From Sclerodactyla briareus (lineage: Eukaryota; Echinodermata; Holothuroidea; Dendrochirotida; Sclerodactylidae), in contig JAODTK010002677.1 in NCBI GenBank assembly GCA_026419785.1, positions 107,002-171,001 of the forward strand: a stretch of 64,000 bases of DNA, in the 5' to 3' direction. Below the pieces are notes generated by a model. The model was given only the letters and a program-made list of their open reading frames with translations. It did not search any database and was not told the DNA's origin. This document shows, piece by piece, positions 49,301-58,259 of this stretch; positions within the stretch are counted from its first letter, which is position 1; every line of letters begins with the position of its first letter. Both the position numbers and the translations under genes were made by a program.

Positions 49301-52300
49301 AAGAATTCCAATTACCTTTCTTGCTCTTCCGCACACTGCTTACAAGGTTTCAAAGAAGAATCAATATGGCCTCCGAGGTCCTTTTGTTACCGACTTCACC
49401 TGAGGAAATTTTGGCCATTTAACCTGAAGGTAGCGTTGCGATTGTGGAGACTAACATGCATAACGTTGGCACTTCTCGGCATTGAAAACATGTGACATCA
49501 AAGACCATTTGGGAATTATATCAAGATCCCTTGAGCAATTGCAACATCTATTCAGAGCGACCCCCCGATACAACATGGTATCGTCCCGCACACTTTTTAA
49601 CTCTGGAATTACCGAATCTCCAAGATCGCCAATATACGTCAGAAAAAGTAAAGGCTCAAGAGCCGATCCTGACGAAGACGAACGCCCATTAATGCAACAC
49701 GTTTTTTTCCCTATTGGGAAGCCACTGACAAATCCTCTCAAAGACATTCACTAATGCCCAAACTTTTTTCCAGTTCGAGCAAGAGACGCTCATTAGGGAC
49801 CTTGTCAAAAGCTCTCCGGAAGTCTTAAAAAATTATAATCAACAGCACTGCCCTCGGCAACTGCACTGTGACAATTTCCGTAAATTCCCCCTCATAATTA
49901 GTTAACACGGAACGGTTGTTCCTGGTAAGGACAACAGGTCCAATAAGAAGGGGGTACACTCAGTCTGGACCTGAGATTTACCACTTTTGAGAGTTTCTGT
50001 GTCTCTCCGTTATCACATCAGGCGAACCAATACGATTATGAGGCACATCAAGCACGAGGTCTCTGAAATTATGCAAGCTTTCCTGAGTGAATACTTACGG
50101 AAAATAGTTATTGAGAACGCGCGCCATCTCCTGACTATCGCTGGTTGTATTACCCGAATGGAAACAAACAATAGACCAATTGACCTTGAGTTTATGCTCC
50201 TCAACTGACATAAGAGAAAAACGCTTGATGATTATCTTCTATATTACAGGCAATCTGCCTCTCGAAATCGAGCTAGCACCAGAAACTAAACGTTGGACTA
50301 TTTTTGCTTACCTTTAACCGATCTAAATCAGACAAGGAACCGGTGCAACGATGAACTCGCCAAAGATGCCTCTTACGTTTAATGACGCAGAAAACCCCCT
50401 TTTCATCAGCAAGGTTTTTTTGCTTAGTGCGATGCTTATTCCAAGGAACGTTAAACTTTAATCATCTCGTTAACTTCTTCAATGAAACCCTTCCATTCGT
50501 CAACAGCATTCAAACCTTTCAACAATTTAAGTAAATCTACATTACTCAGAAACCCAGAAAATCCATTCAAATCGACCCTCGAGAAACACGGAACGAGCTC
50601 AACGCTCTGTGGAATATTGACAAAACATGACACATCGAACGCTATAATATTATGATCACTCGCACCAGCTGACCTAACCTTCTACAATATCCACGGATTC
50701 TGGATTACTACTCAAGAACTAAATCTAAAATATGCTTTCTGGTAGGAAATGAACATGCTGCGAAAGGAAACAATCATGGGTGACATTAAAAAAAAGTCAG
50801 ATCTGAGGCTACCACTACTACCATCGGACCAAGACATATTTGAATACTTGAAAATCACCCATAATAATTGTACTCCTACCGGAAACCTGGAATTGCATGT
50901 CGAAAAGAAGAGAGTAATTGCTTTCAGAGCTGTTAGAAGAACGATGTACAACACCAACTGTTAAATATCTGGGAATACCTGGAGCGTTGAATGGAATTTC
51001 ACACCAACAGAATTGACGAAAACTAACACCAATATCTGCTATTCAAGTCAGATCTCACATAAAACAAAACTCCATCCAATGCCCATAAGCATCATACCCT
51101 GGAACATTGTTCAGCCAAGACGCCACTAACGTGAGGATGAGTTCCTGGACCAAACTCTGGAACTCATCGAATTTGTTCTAATTCTTTGAACATTGAACTT
51201 TGTCTATCGCTAATAGTATCTTTGCCCGGCTAGTACCACTGCGAGGAATGCTATTTTACAACCTGTCAGTAGTGAAATCTGATACCCTCGCCCCGAATCT
51301 AGTTTAACAACCCTTCCAATGAAGTGAAAGTTCATCCAAACTTGCCTAACACTGCAGCCCATGTGCCATTAAGGTGAAGACCATACCTAGCGGGGGGGGG
51401 GGCCGAGGGAAGATCCCTCCCCAGAAACACGAAACGTTCACAAAACGACAGCACTCCTCATCGACCCAACTCTAACCACCTGTCGAGGCCCTCTATCATC
51501 CTATCAGTCACTCGACAGTCAAATCTGGGGAGAATACCACATTTCGCGACTTTTGCCCTGGTAGACCATCACAACACTCTTCAAATCGCGATCTGAGGAC
51601 ATCCTGGCAGTCACCTACGGCGGTTATGTAGTTCCTATCTCGACAACCACCACTGCTCCTTCCCGCACAATTTTATTTACCCTCGCACTAATTTCCTCCA
51701 CCCCCGTAGCTGGGAGGCGGACACGCGTACGCTTCAGCTTATCAACGCGACTAAACTCACGATAAACATACAGGACAATCGGGTCCCCGACTAGCTGCCT
51801 CCTATCCCCTGCATCTACCCATCCTCATTACTATCCGAGGACCCCCTACACGGCCTCCTCTATCTCCAGCACACTAACACTATTCCTAGTAGCAGGGTCG
51901 GGAACAACAGCCTCCTCCTCTGCCTTACATACCCTGCTAACTCTCCACTATTCTTTCTTCCCGAACTGCCCAGTACCATTCTCCGATTCCGCTAACCTGA
52001 CACACTTCCTACACTTTTACACGAAACCATCCTTTCAGTCCCTTGAAATTTCACCCCTTTGAAGCTTAGTCTCGAACGAAAATAGTCCCCCACATTCCAC
52101 AACTGCTGCAGAAAACCCACTTGCTCTCCGTAGTGTGCAAACAGAAAACACGATTCGACAACAAAACGAACAAAACGTCAGAACAAACAGAACACCAGAA
52201 GAGGTAAAAAAACAGAAAAGAAACCCACAAATATTATCAAAACACGAAAAACAGACAGCAATGTAGAGCGCCAGACAGACGGGAAAGGAAAAATGACTGA

Positions 52301-54152
52301 AATAATGCGCTCAAGCACACACACACACGATGAAAAAGGACACAACACACAGGCTAACACAAGCCACAATACAGAAAGACTACAATATAGAAAGGGACAC
52401 ACAGTTTGAGTAAACAATAAACAAGAAAGCCGAACACTCCAATGAAAAGATACACAGGGGACACGCACATGCATATAGCACACAAAACAGCACAACAACT
52501 TGAGATGGAAACTCGTGTACAGAGATATCTGATAAGGAAAGATCGGCATATACAAGGGCAAAAACGACAAGCAAAAGCACTACAACGAGAACTACTACAG
52601 ATTCCAAATACACATCAAAACACCAGAGAAAGTGAAAGACACAATATCCTAATATGAGAGAACAGAAAGTATCCACAGAACGAAAAATGCAATGAAATCA
52701 ACGGTCAAAATGGAAAGCAAGAAAGCATCTTGCTCCCTGCTCCGAAGGAGAGTGCAATTAAATAATTCACTATTGCTAAAAGCAAACGCGAAAACTATCG
52801 ATTATATTTACCCGTCCACAGTCCTCGATAGAATCATTGAGGATGCTGTGTGGGATGCTGCTGGGATGTTGTTTCGCAACCACACTTCCCCTTCCGCATC
52901 CCCCCCCCACACCCACATACACTCGTTGATAGGTAGCTGCAGCGAAAAGTTCCCTACGAAGGCAACGATATATTCATGCCATAGATGTATCATTTGTTCT
53001 TCAGGGATAACAAAACTAGAACATGTTCTGATTGCTACGTACACGCCGCGCTCCGTACACCGATTCAAGAGAGATGCGATGACATTGAAAAAACATGTCT
53101 CCAAACAAGTTATAGAAAAACCACAAGGCTTAGTTTTCAGGACAAAATGTACATCGGGCTCGTCATTCTTATTCCGAGAAGTGCAGGTTCTGTTGATTTG
53201 GAGTATCAAAGCCAGAACTCTCCTTGTATGCTTCGCGCCAACCTATATGCACCCTCTTTCTCCTATAGTTGGTATTAGAAGAAGGTATGTCAACGAATGT
53301 CAGCACATATGTCAGCATATGGTTATAACCGGTCCAATCCCTGAAGGTAATATGTACACATCCTCTTTGTCTTCCGTTCTCTTTTTCTTATTCTCAGGTC
53401 TACCTTCAGCAGGTTGGGCCCCAGGGACTCTCTCAACGATATGTCCAGGGCCCTCAAGGATATGTCCATCCACAAGTGAACCCACAGCAGATGGTTCCGT
53501 CTGATCCCCCGCCAGCCTAATACTTCACCTTCACTTATTCATGAACCTACCTCCACCCGTCCCACAAATGGCACCGCAACGACAGCAGTCGGTCCCAACC
53601 AACCGGCTCTGTCGGTTCCGCCGTCAGGGGCAAGTGGTGCCTCTCTCCAAACCGGCGTCACCGATCGCAGGATACCTACATCAGCTCTGCCAAAGACACC
53701 TGCCGAGCAGCAGGCAGAAACGCATATCTTGAGCCCAGCAACGAAGGACCGCGGCAGAGTGACCCATCCTACTTGACCCCAAATAATGGAGAACCGCCTC
53801 AAAGCGATTCCTCATATTTGACGCCAAATGTTGATCCATACTACGTGACCCCAACTGCTGGAGGGCCGCCTCAAAGTGATTCCTCATATTTGACGCCAAA
53901 TGCTGATCCATCCTACGTGACCCCAACTGCTGGAGGGCCGCCTCAAAGTGATTCCTCATATTGACGCCAAATTCTGACAGATCGCCTCAATGCGACTCGT
54001 CGTATCTGACACCGAACACTGGAGGACCAACCGGTCCGGACCGACACGGCGTATCTTGAGCCGAATGCAACTGACAAGTACAAGGTAACCAAAATGAGGT
54101 CTATCCATACGACTACGCAGACCCGAGGGAAGATGAAACGAGTACAGACTAG
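40941..54152 (+). CDS. CD20/MS4A-like tetraspan with YxxP-repeat tail
   Basis: Five exons are recognised on the plus strand: 40941-41270, 42826-42881, 43397-43626, 47814-47957 and 53398-54152. They encode a cytoplasmic N-terminus, TM1, a long first loop, the conserved GW...LLSFGYFSKRSQSL stretch (TM2), TM3, an extracellular loop, TM4 of MS4A style (FLLEFATTILAAISSC) followed by a Cys cluster, and a Pro/Gln/Ser/Thr-rich cytoplasmic tail of about 250 residues. MS4A proteins are plasma- or endomembrane tetraspans that modulate receptor and calcium signalling; the ligand or partner here is unknown. The long tail with nine YxxP motifs is not something I know from vertebrate MS4A proteins. Indels disturb exons 1 and 5, and phase does not close at three junctions, so exact joins are uncertain. 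It could also be a related tetraspan family; the TM2-TM3 and TM4 words favour MS4A. Confidence 0.65.
42826..42881 (+). CDS. MS4A-like exon 2: TM2 part
   Basis: The acceptor TTGTTCTTTCACAG ends at 42825; the donor GTAGGT starts at 42882. The 56-bp exon reads HGDYLLSFGYFSKRSQSL and ends in phase 0, joining exactly to ISVYMAF of the next exon. In MS4A proteins this position is the G(Y/F)xxSGxLS...K segment of TM2 and its cytosolic turn. Confidence 0.6.
42941..43034. repeat. 26-bp direct repeat inside a short inverted repeat
   Basis: AGGTCTGTTGTCTGGCGCCA followed by TTCCG occurs twice head to tail (42955-42980 and 42981-43005). It is flanked by GGAGGGGGTGTTTAGG on the left and CCTAAACATCCTCC on the right. 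It lies in the intron after exon 2. Confidence 0.75.
43237..43309. repeat. (AT)n microsatellite
   Basis: Uninterrupted apart from a TATTATATA and an ATAATATA step. It lies in the intron about 90 bp before exon 3. Confidence 0.95.
43397..43626 (+). CDS. MS4A-like exon 3: TM3 and extracellular loop
   Basis: The acceptor CCCTGTTTTTAG ends at 43396; the donor GTGAGT starts at 43627. The exon is open throughout: ISVYMAFSIIGTLVAFMGII followed by VALQYVVPELNDFPERAQRL, then a loop with YYAPSWFDSHTPTH and ending RECLIGASNR. The 23-residue hydrophobic helix has MS4A TM3 character. The loop has one Cys. It ends in phase 2, whereas exon 4 appears to need phase 1. Confidence 0.7.
43693..44200 (+). repeat. 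Duplicated intronic block, copy A
   Basis: Shares with copy B (44408-44832) CTACAACCCCAAGC, a CCGTTATT word, GATTGGCTAATCCAAT-like text, GCAATAACAG, CACAACAATC, TTGCGTGAGC, ACGCGCA, AGGGCGTAC and the terminal AACCAACGCAATAGTTACCC then TAGCTGCTTATTTACTGTTT. Copy A has about 80 bp not in B. Confidence 0.85.
44222..44408. mobile_element. Foldback element between the duplicated blocks
   Basis: Left arm CTTTTACTGGTTCATAAACA then GTCTCGACTCTGAATTTAG; right arm CTAAATTCAGAGTCTCGACT then GTTATTCACCAGTAAAAG. The loop between them contains CGGCTGCGCCTCGTCCG. A diverged third copy of the same hairpin lies at 45866-46052. Confidence 0.8.
44408..44832 (+). repeat. Duplicated intronic block, copy B
   Basis: Second copy of the 43693-44200 block, separated from it by the foldback element. 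Its end AGCTGCTTATTTACTGTTTA then GAAATACA is nearly identical to the end of copy A. Confidence 0.85.
44833..45030. mobile_element. Possible MITE starting GGGGCCGTATTCACTAA
   Basis: Begins with GGGGCCGTATTCACTAACAT and carries internal partially inverted words (AACTTACGCAAG, TGTTCGTAACTTCACGC). The start resembles ends of dispersed elements I recall from other animal genomes. The right end is undefined. Confidence 0.3.
45866..46052. mobile_element. Foldback element, diverged copy
   Basis: Left: CGACTTTTACTGAATCATAA, then CTCGACTCTGAATTTAGCTA. Right: GTCTAAATTCGTATCCGACT followed by GTTTATTCGCCGAAAA and the shared exit word AATTGCAGTT. Same order as 44222-44408, with more mutations. Confidence 0.7.
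46345..46430. repeat. (TATG)n microsatellite
   Basis: ATGTATGTATGTAGGTATTA and similar runs, inside the intron between MS4A-like exons 3 and 4. Confidence 0.8.
47814..47957 (+). CDS. MS4A-like exon 4: TM4 and Cys cluster
   Basis: The acceptor CCTATTATGTAG ends at 47813; the likely donor is GTACTT at 47958. It reads YRCCKTSPFYVIMLLCFLLE, FATTILAAISSCPGLKCCC, then PTDDEQGT. The ...LLCFLLEFATTILAAISSC text is the strongest MS4A signature in the gene, since TM4 of that family usually carries an LE or LEF word and a terminal Ser-Cys. The Cys cluster on the cytosolic side could be palmitoylated (inference). Confidence 0.65.
48340..48480. repeat. Mirrored GTTCC-CGGG repeat array
   Basis: The left half has GATGTTCCGGGGTTCGATGT, TTCCGGAGTTCC and ATGTTCCCGAG. 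The right half has the complementary sense: CATCGAACCTCAGGAACATC, AGACCCCGGGAACATC and GGACCCTGGGAACATG. The degenerate unit is about 15-18 bp and changes strand at about 48418, giving a potential long hairpin. Confidence 0.7.
48711..48750. repeat. (TTTAG)n, likely 3' tail of the minus-strand LINE
   Basis: Eight TTTAG units (CTAAA on the minus strand) lie at the expected 3' end of the minus-strand LINE, 3' of its RT C-terminal words. Confidence 0.8.
51340..51840 (-). pseudogene. LINE ORF1 esterase (SGNH-like) domain
   Basis: Minus-strand words: GDPIVLYVYREFSRVDKLKR, TRVRLPATGVEEISARVNKI, REGAVVVVEIGT, DLKSVVMVYQGKSR and YGLHLNGTWAAVLGKF. This is the SGNH hydrolase plan seen in ORF1 of some CR1/L2 LINEs: GDS block, GxGVxxI, GTND-like block and DGLHLN block with the catalytic His. 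Here the nucleophile position of GDS reads Pro (GDP) and the Asp of DGLHLN reads Tyr, so this copy is probably not active. Confidence 0.6.
53140..53265 (+). repeat. Dispersed MITE/SINE-like element, copy 5 (weak)
   Basis: CTTCGCGCCAACCTATATGC with upstream CTCCTTGTATG resembles the centre of the copies at 3990, 4735, 7555 and 26600. The rest is too diverged to align by eye. Confidence 0.25.
53398..54152 (+). CDS. MS4A-like terminal exon: YxxP-repeat cytoplasmic tail
   Basis: The acceptor TTCTTATTCTCAG ends at 53397. It reads VYLQQVGPQGLSQRYVQGPQ, GYVHPQVNPQQMVPSDPPPA, then shifts frame at the TAA near 53518 (probable PPAY) to SPSLIHEPTSTRPTNG and PTSALPKTPAEQQAE. It shifts again near 53722 to AYLEPSNEGPRQSDPSYLTP and tandem copies of NADPSYVTPTAGGPPQSDSS plus YLTP. 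A T is missing at about 53960, and there are further shifts near 54035 and 54078. The last words are NEVYPYDYADPREDETSTD, then TAG at 54150-54152. Nine YxxP motifs (YLEP, YLTP, YVTP) are counted. The DNA unit is 72 bp, and the two central copies are almost identical. Confidence 0.7.
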
Positions 54153-54830
54153 GAGGGCCACGAATGGGGGCGCTAATAACGAATATATGACTGTAATTCC
54201 TTGAGTAATCCGACATTATTCAACCGAACATATTTTCATCAAGAGAGTTGTCGAGATCTAATACAAAATAATAAAAACACGCAAACCAAGGCGCGAACCA
54301 GAATTCAAAACTGAAGGTATGTTCCCCATACACAAGTGTTGCTGATTTCGCGTCGATGCGGAGTCGAGTTTGAGAACAAATTGCTTTGGTGCTGATTTAT
54401 TCATATTCGTAAATGAGCAGGGCTCTAAAGAGAGTTATTCGAATGCTACTATTTCGACAACCGTATTGTCTGATTTCTCCCCAACTTCCAGGAGTACATG
54501 GACTGTATTATTGCTTTTTTTTTTCAAGTGTGCGTTGCTGAGACGCAAAATACTAATGGTGTGTCCGGTTTTCACCACACTCAGTTCGCTGGATTCAGTG
54601 CATTAGCAAGGCCAAGAGTTATCAAGCTCATTTTGAATTGTGCCCGGAGCTAATTAAGTATTTAGCTTGATGCTCAATATATTACTTCTAGAGTATGTTT
54701 AATTGGATCTAGTTCGTATTTCAGCATTCATGGGGATTAAACCCTGCATATTAAGTGTGTGTAAGTCTGCTGTCATGGTTCAAAACATAAATTTGGCGAA
54801 CAAGGTGGTAACTGGAATAATGCCACATCA

Positions 54831-54836
54831 AATAAA
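54831..54836 (+). promoter_or_regulatory. Candidate polyadenylation signal
   Basis: AATAAA about 680 bp past the MS4A-like stop codon, followed at about 54910 by a GT-rich ATGTATGTATTTATTTTGT stretch. Plausible but not unique. Confidence 0.3.
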
Positions 54837-55310
54837 CGGAGATCCATATGAAAAAGCTTCATATCGTTACTTTATCTTCAAGTATTACTGCTGATATTGC
54901 GCTGTCAAAATAATGTATGTATTTATTTTGTATGGGAAATGAAGAATTAAATGAGATGAAAAAAAGTTGGAATCAAGTCGAAAATTGGGATAAACAAGGT
55001 ACGGGAATATTTTAGAGAAATTTTACTGTACATATTACTTCTTAACTTTTTAAACCATCTTATTTAAAAGGTTAGAACAATTATATGAATTATGTGAGTG
55101 TAGCCGCGTATGTTTATATCCGTTATGCAGCTGAAGAATGTTACAGGATGTTAAATGTGTTAGGAATGTATCGTCGGAGAATGTATTATGGGCCCCTCAC
55201 GTATACTAAGCAAAATCTCGCCTATATAGTACCTAATTCGGCTTGATTGATTGGCGACTGGGTATTCTATTCATAAGTAGCAACCAGGGTTAGCATCAAT
55301 TATTGTGTTA

Positions 55311-55397
55311 GGGTGATATAATACTCGAATTAGTTCAGTCGATAGAGCCCCAGACTATGTTCAACATATTGTGGTTTCAAATCCCAATGACCCTATC
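55311..55397 (+). tRNA. tRNA-like sequence or tRNA-derived SINE head
   Basis: Contains an A-box-like TTAGTTCAGTCGATAGAGC and a B-box-like GTGGTTTCAAATCCC. TAGGGT at the 5' end can pair with ACCCTA at the 3' end. Extra bases between the acceptor stem and the D arm and an insertion in the B box argue against a functional tRNA. No downstream poly-T is obvious. Confidence 0.35.
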
Positions 55398-55399
55398 AC

Positions 55400-55840
55400 A
55401 AAAACTTTTCCGGGCGTCCTCGGCAGGCTGCTCTATCGTCACACATTCTCTGTCCGGGTGTTAATTGTGAGGAACTCGATTCCTGGCGGTGTATTAAGTG
55501 CTGCCACTATACTCTTCAGTTCCAATGAACATTTATAAAGCGTTATGATCACTTCAGTTCAGTTACTGCACTATTTAAGTCTCGTATATTAAATATATAT
55601 ATTCCACTGGAAGCAGTAAAAAGCAGTGAATACTGCGGAAATTCACATAATTTGATTCCCTGGCTTTCAATTGCCACACGAACGAGTCATATGCACAAGA
55701 TTTTGTTTCCGAATATATTTGGTGATCCTCTTACTGTTTCGTTAATATTTCTCTTTGCTTGACACCACATGTGAGAGGGGGCTTCTCGATGGTCTGGTCG
55801 GACTAAACGCACTTTTTTCTTTGGCGGAGCAAGAGGAATC
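55400..55840. other. No gene recognised
   Basis: AT-rich; a TATATATAT patch at about 55594. Nothing else supported. Confidence 0.45.
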
Positions 55841-55869
55841 TAACTATCCATCTCTTTTGTGTGTATGTA

Positions 55870-56410
55870 TGTGTGGGCTTGTATATGCGACGCTCATGTG
55901 AGCACCATTTCTAGAGAATGCAAATTTGAACATGAATGGGAAATAACCTATTGTTTGGGGCTCGTCAGATCCGAGGTCACCCCAACAGAAGCCGCTCTGG
56001 GAAGCTTGTGAGCTTGATACGTGTGGCAACGAAATGATGTTTAAAAGCTCATGATGGCATGTGAAGTTGATGATCTCAATTGTTTGGGGGTCAGGTCCAA
56101 GGTCACCAAAGACCAACAGAGGTCACAGTATGGAAAGTCCGTAAGCATGATAACTGTGCTACGAATTGATATAGACGATCATACTTGGCACGGGGGGCTG
56201 TCATTTGGATGGATGATCCCTATCATGTTTTCATTGCTCAGGTCAAGGTACCCAAGGTCACAACAGAGGTCGATTTCTAAAACTGAAGGCCCTGTGAACT
56301 ATGCAACGAAATGATGTAGAGGGTTTATCCTTGCACGATAGGTTGCCATTTAAAGCATATGATATCTGTCTTTGTCTTTGTCCTGGGGGTCAGGTCAAGG
56401 TCACGGTCCA
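55870..56410 (+). repeat. Diverged tandem repeat with AGGTCA pairs, about 150-bp units
   Basis: Three to four units contain TTGTTTGGGGGTCAGGTCCA followed by AGGTCACC, then ACAGAGGTCACAGTATGG and GTAAGCATGATAACTGTGCT then ACGAAT. Best pairs are GGTCAGGTCAAGGTCACGGT near 56388 (half-sites with no spacer) and CTCAGGTCAAGGTACCCAAG near 56239. Related in content, but not in unit length, to the 318-bp satellite. Confidence 0.7.
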
Positions 56411-57132
56411 TTAAAGATGCATAATTGAAGATTCATAAATACCAGGGGCCTATGTAAGCAGAATTAGCGTGTAAAAGTTGATTTATCAACGGGGAATGAG
56501 AACAGATACGAGTGCCTTTGTTGCAGAATTAATACCGGGATGACGTCATAATAGGAAGTTAGAAAATTCCGAGGCGTGGCCGAGGTTTTTTTTTGCTCGA
56601 TTATGACGTAAAACCGGTTTCAATTCGAAAACAGAAGGCCCAAGTATCTTCATTATATCCAGGGACCTTACAACTGCGGGACTGGAAACTGCCTATCCAA
56701 CGTTTAGGCGGAAGTGTAACTTTCTTACGTCACGATCACATGGACGGCCTAGCAGCCGCCCCCTCTGTTGGCTTAGACCAAGTCTGAGTAACGAGACCAG
56801 TTGTAACTAGGCCCGGCAATCCAACGCTAACGGTCCTATGCGGGTGAAGACGTGTTGCAAAATGGCAGTACGCGCAGTTTTCCCATTGTCTTCAGACGCG
56901 CTCCCTGAAAATGTCCGAAAGCGTAACACAGACAGTTAGTTGATCAAACAATTTAACGCACGAAAATGTAATCCGCGTGTCAGTCCGTGTCCAGGGGAAT
57001 TCTGCGTCAATTTGTCCCCGGTAGAGTAGCTCATAGCGTAGATGGTCAGACACTTAACGCACTCGAGGGTGATCGGTGTCAGTTTGGGAGTGGGGGACAT
57101 TTTCAAATTGCGACAATATATTGAGCGCGGTG

Positions 57133-57211
57133 CCTCTCCAGTTAATATAATAACTCCATGGTGTAGGTACAATCCAATCGTACCATGGAGCTATTATATT
57201 AACTGGAGAGG
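57133..57211. repeat. Inverted repeat, arms about 29 bp
   Basis: CCTCTCCAGTTAATATAATA then ACTCCATGG on the left; CCATGGAGCTATTATATTAA then CTGGAGAGG on the right. One mismatch and a loop of about 20 bp. Confidence 0.85.
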
Positions 57212-57677
57212 ACATCAGAGTGCGTATTATGTGCCCTGTTCGAAGTCTCGTCAGAGAACACCACCCGTAGCCAGGAGGCGCGTAGATATTGTGGGTAACA
57301 TCGGAAACACATTCAGTTTGTTCACTCTCTATCTGCGATTTCTTCGACCAGAGACCCCCCGAAAATTCCTTCGTTGCTTCATAGCAATCATTATGAGATG
57401 TAATAGTTGCAATATTCTGAAACAACTTGAGTGAATGTTATCTGTTTCATGAGATTACACTAACATTATACGCGAAACCGCGTGACGTCGTGTGAGTTAT
57501 CGCATGTTATGTAATCACTTAAGATTAAAGAAGGATACTACGTAGGATGGCCACTTTGGTAGATTGTGCCGCGAGATTGCAGGCGGACAGCCACAGGAAT
57601 CCCAAAGCATATGATGAAAGACTAAAACTGAGCGATAAATAACGTCACCCATGTTCTTGATGTAGGCCACAACCAAT

Positions 57678-57764
57678 ATGCCTCTGAAGTGTGCTGCTGT
57701 CGGCTGTATAGGCAAGAATGAGGATACCGAGAAGCTGAATATGGGACGACATTTCATCGATGAG
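57678..57764 (+). CDS. Possible first exon of a THAP-like zinc finger
   Basis: ATG followed by PLKCAAVGC and GKNEDTEKLNMGRHFID. The MPxxCxxxxC start is reminiscent of a THAP domain, and a donor-like GTATAA follows at about 57762. The rest of the C2CH finger was not found. It could equally be chance. Confidence 0.2.
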
Positions 57765-58133
57765 TATAATTATTTGGCCTGTAAGTTTAACTTCATAGGC
57801 CTAGGCCTTCCATACTGTACATTGCACAACGAACCAACGCACACGCTAGATGTCACCATTCCATGAGACAAAACGATAGCAAATGTCGTGCAAATCGTAT
57901 GGTGACTATTTTCTACCATCGAGCGAATAGAAAAATCAATATTCTCCATGATCAATGCATAATAATAAGATATTTGAGTAATCCTGGAGTATGGAAGGGA
58001 TAAACCACAGAGACAATACAACATTTGATTAAATAGTTCATTGACAAACTCAAGTTGTGGCTATTTCTACGGTAGTATTAGTGGGCCACCATTGGCCAGT
58101 GCTTGGGATTCGAACCTATACAATTGAATTGAA

Positions 58134-58167
58134 TATATATATATATATATAATATATATATATATAG

Positions 58168-58240
<73 letters not shown>
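58134..58240. repeat. (AT)n microsatellite
   Basis: Long AT run with GATA and TATTATA steps. On the minus strand it is followed by GGTTCGAATCCC (complement of 58105-58116), a B-box-like word, but no A box is seen. Confidence 0.95.
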
Positions 58241-58241
<1 letters not shown>

Positions 58242-58259
58242 ACGATCGTTTGTAACCAC

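Larger units (their letters stand above)
48711..52680 (-). mobile_element. CR1-like LINE with esterase-type ORF1, minus strand
   Basis: From high to low coordinate on the minus strand: a T-rich 5' part (52680-51850); an ORF1 SGNH/GDSL-esterase-like domain (51840-51340); an AP-endonuclease (51230-50640) with NKFDEFQSLVQEL, SWLNNVPGYDAYG, STIIMGDF and DLVLSSNPESVDIVEG followed by ASDHNIIAFDV; a linker (VDEWKGFIEEVNEM); and the reverse transcriptase (49830-48900) with DFRRAFDKVPNERLLLELEK, a LEPLLFLTYIGDL word and a DDTMLY catalytic box, ending in REWNNLLQESLSKSV. It ends in the TTTAG tail. The whole order is typical of CR1-clade elements. Many frameshifts make it inactive as sequenced. It sits antisense in the last intron of the MS4A-like gene. 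Confidence 0.8.

Noticed and set aside
52178..52676. Minus-strand Cys/Phe/Leu-rich open frames resembling membrane proteins
   Set aside because: They come from an A-rich plus strand read in reverse, within the 5' region of the LINE. Hydrophobicity is a by-product of T-rich codons.
52692..53504. Longest open frame of the window (270 codons, plus strand)
   Set aside because: Its composition is intronic, it crosses a poly-C tract and the splice acceptor of the MS4A-like terminal exon, and that exon reads convincingly in another frame. No domain is visible.
57042..57434. Overlapping 130- and 123-codon frames on opposite strands
   Set aside because: Both span the inverted repeat, which makes the two strands look alike. 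Neither has a recognisable fold.
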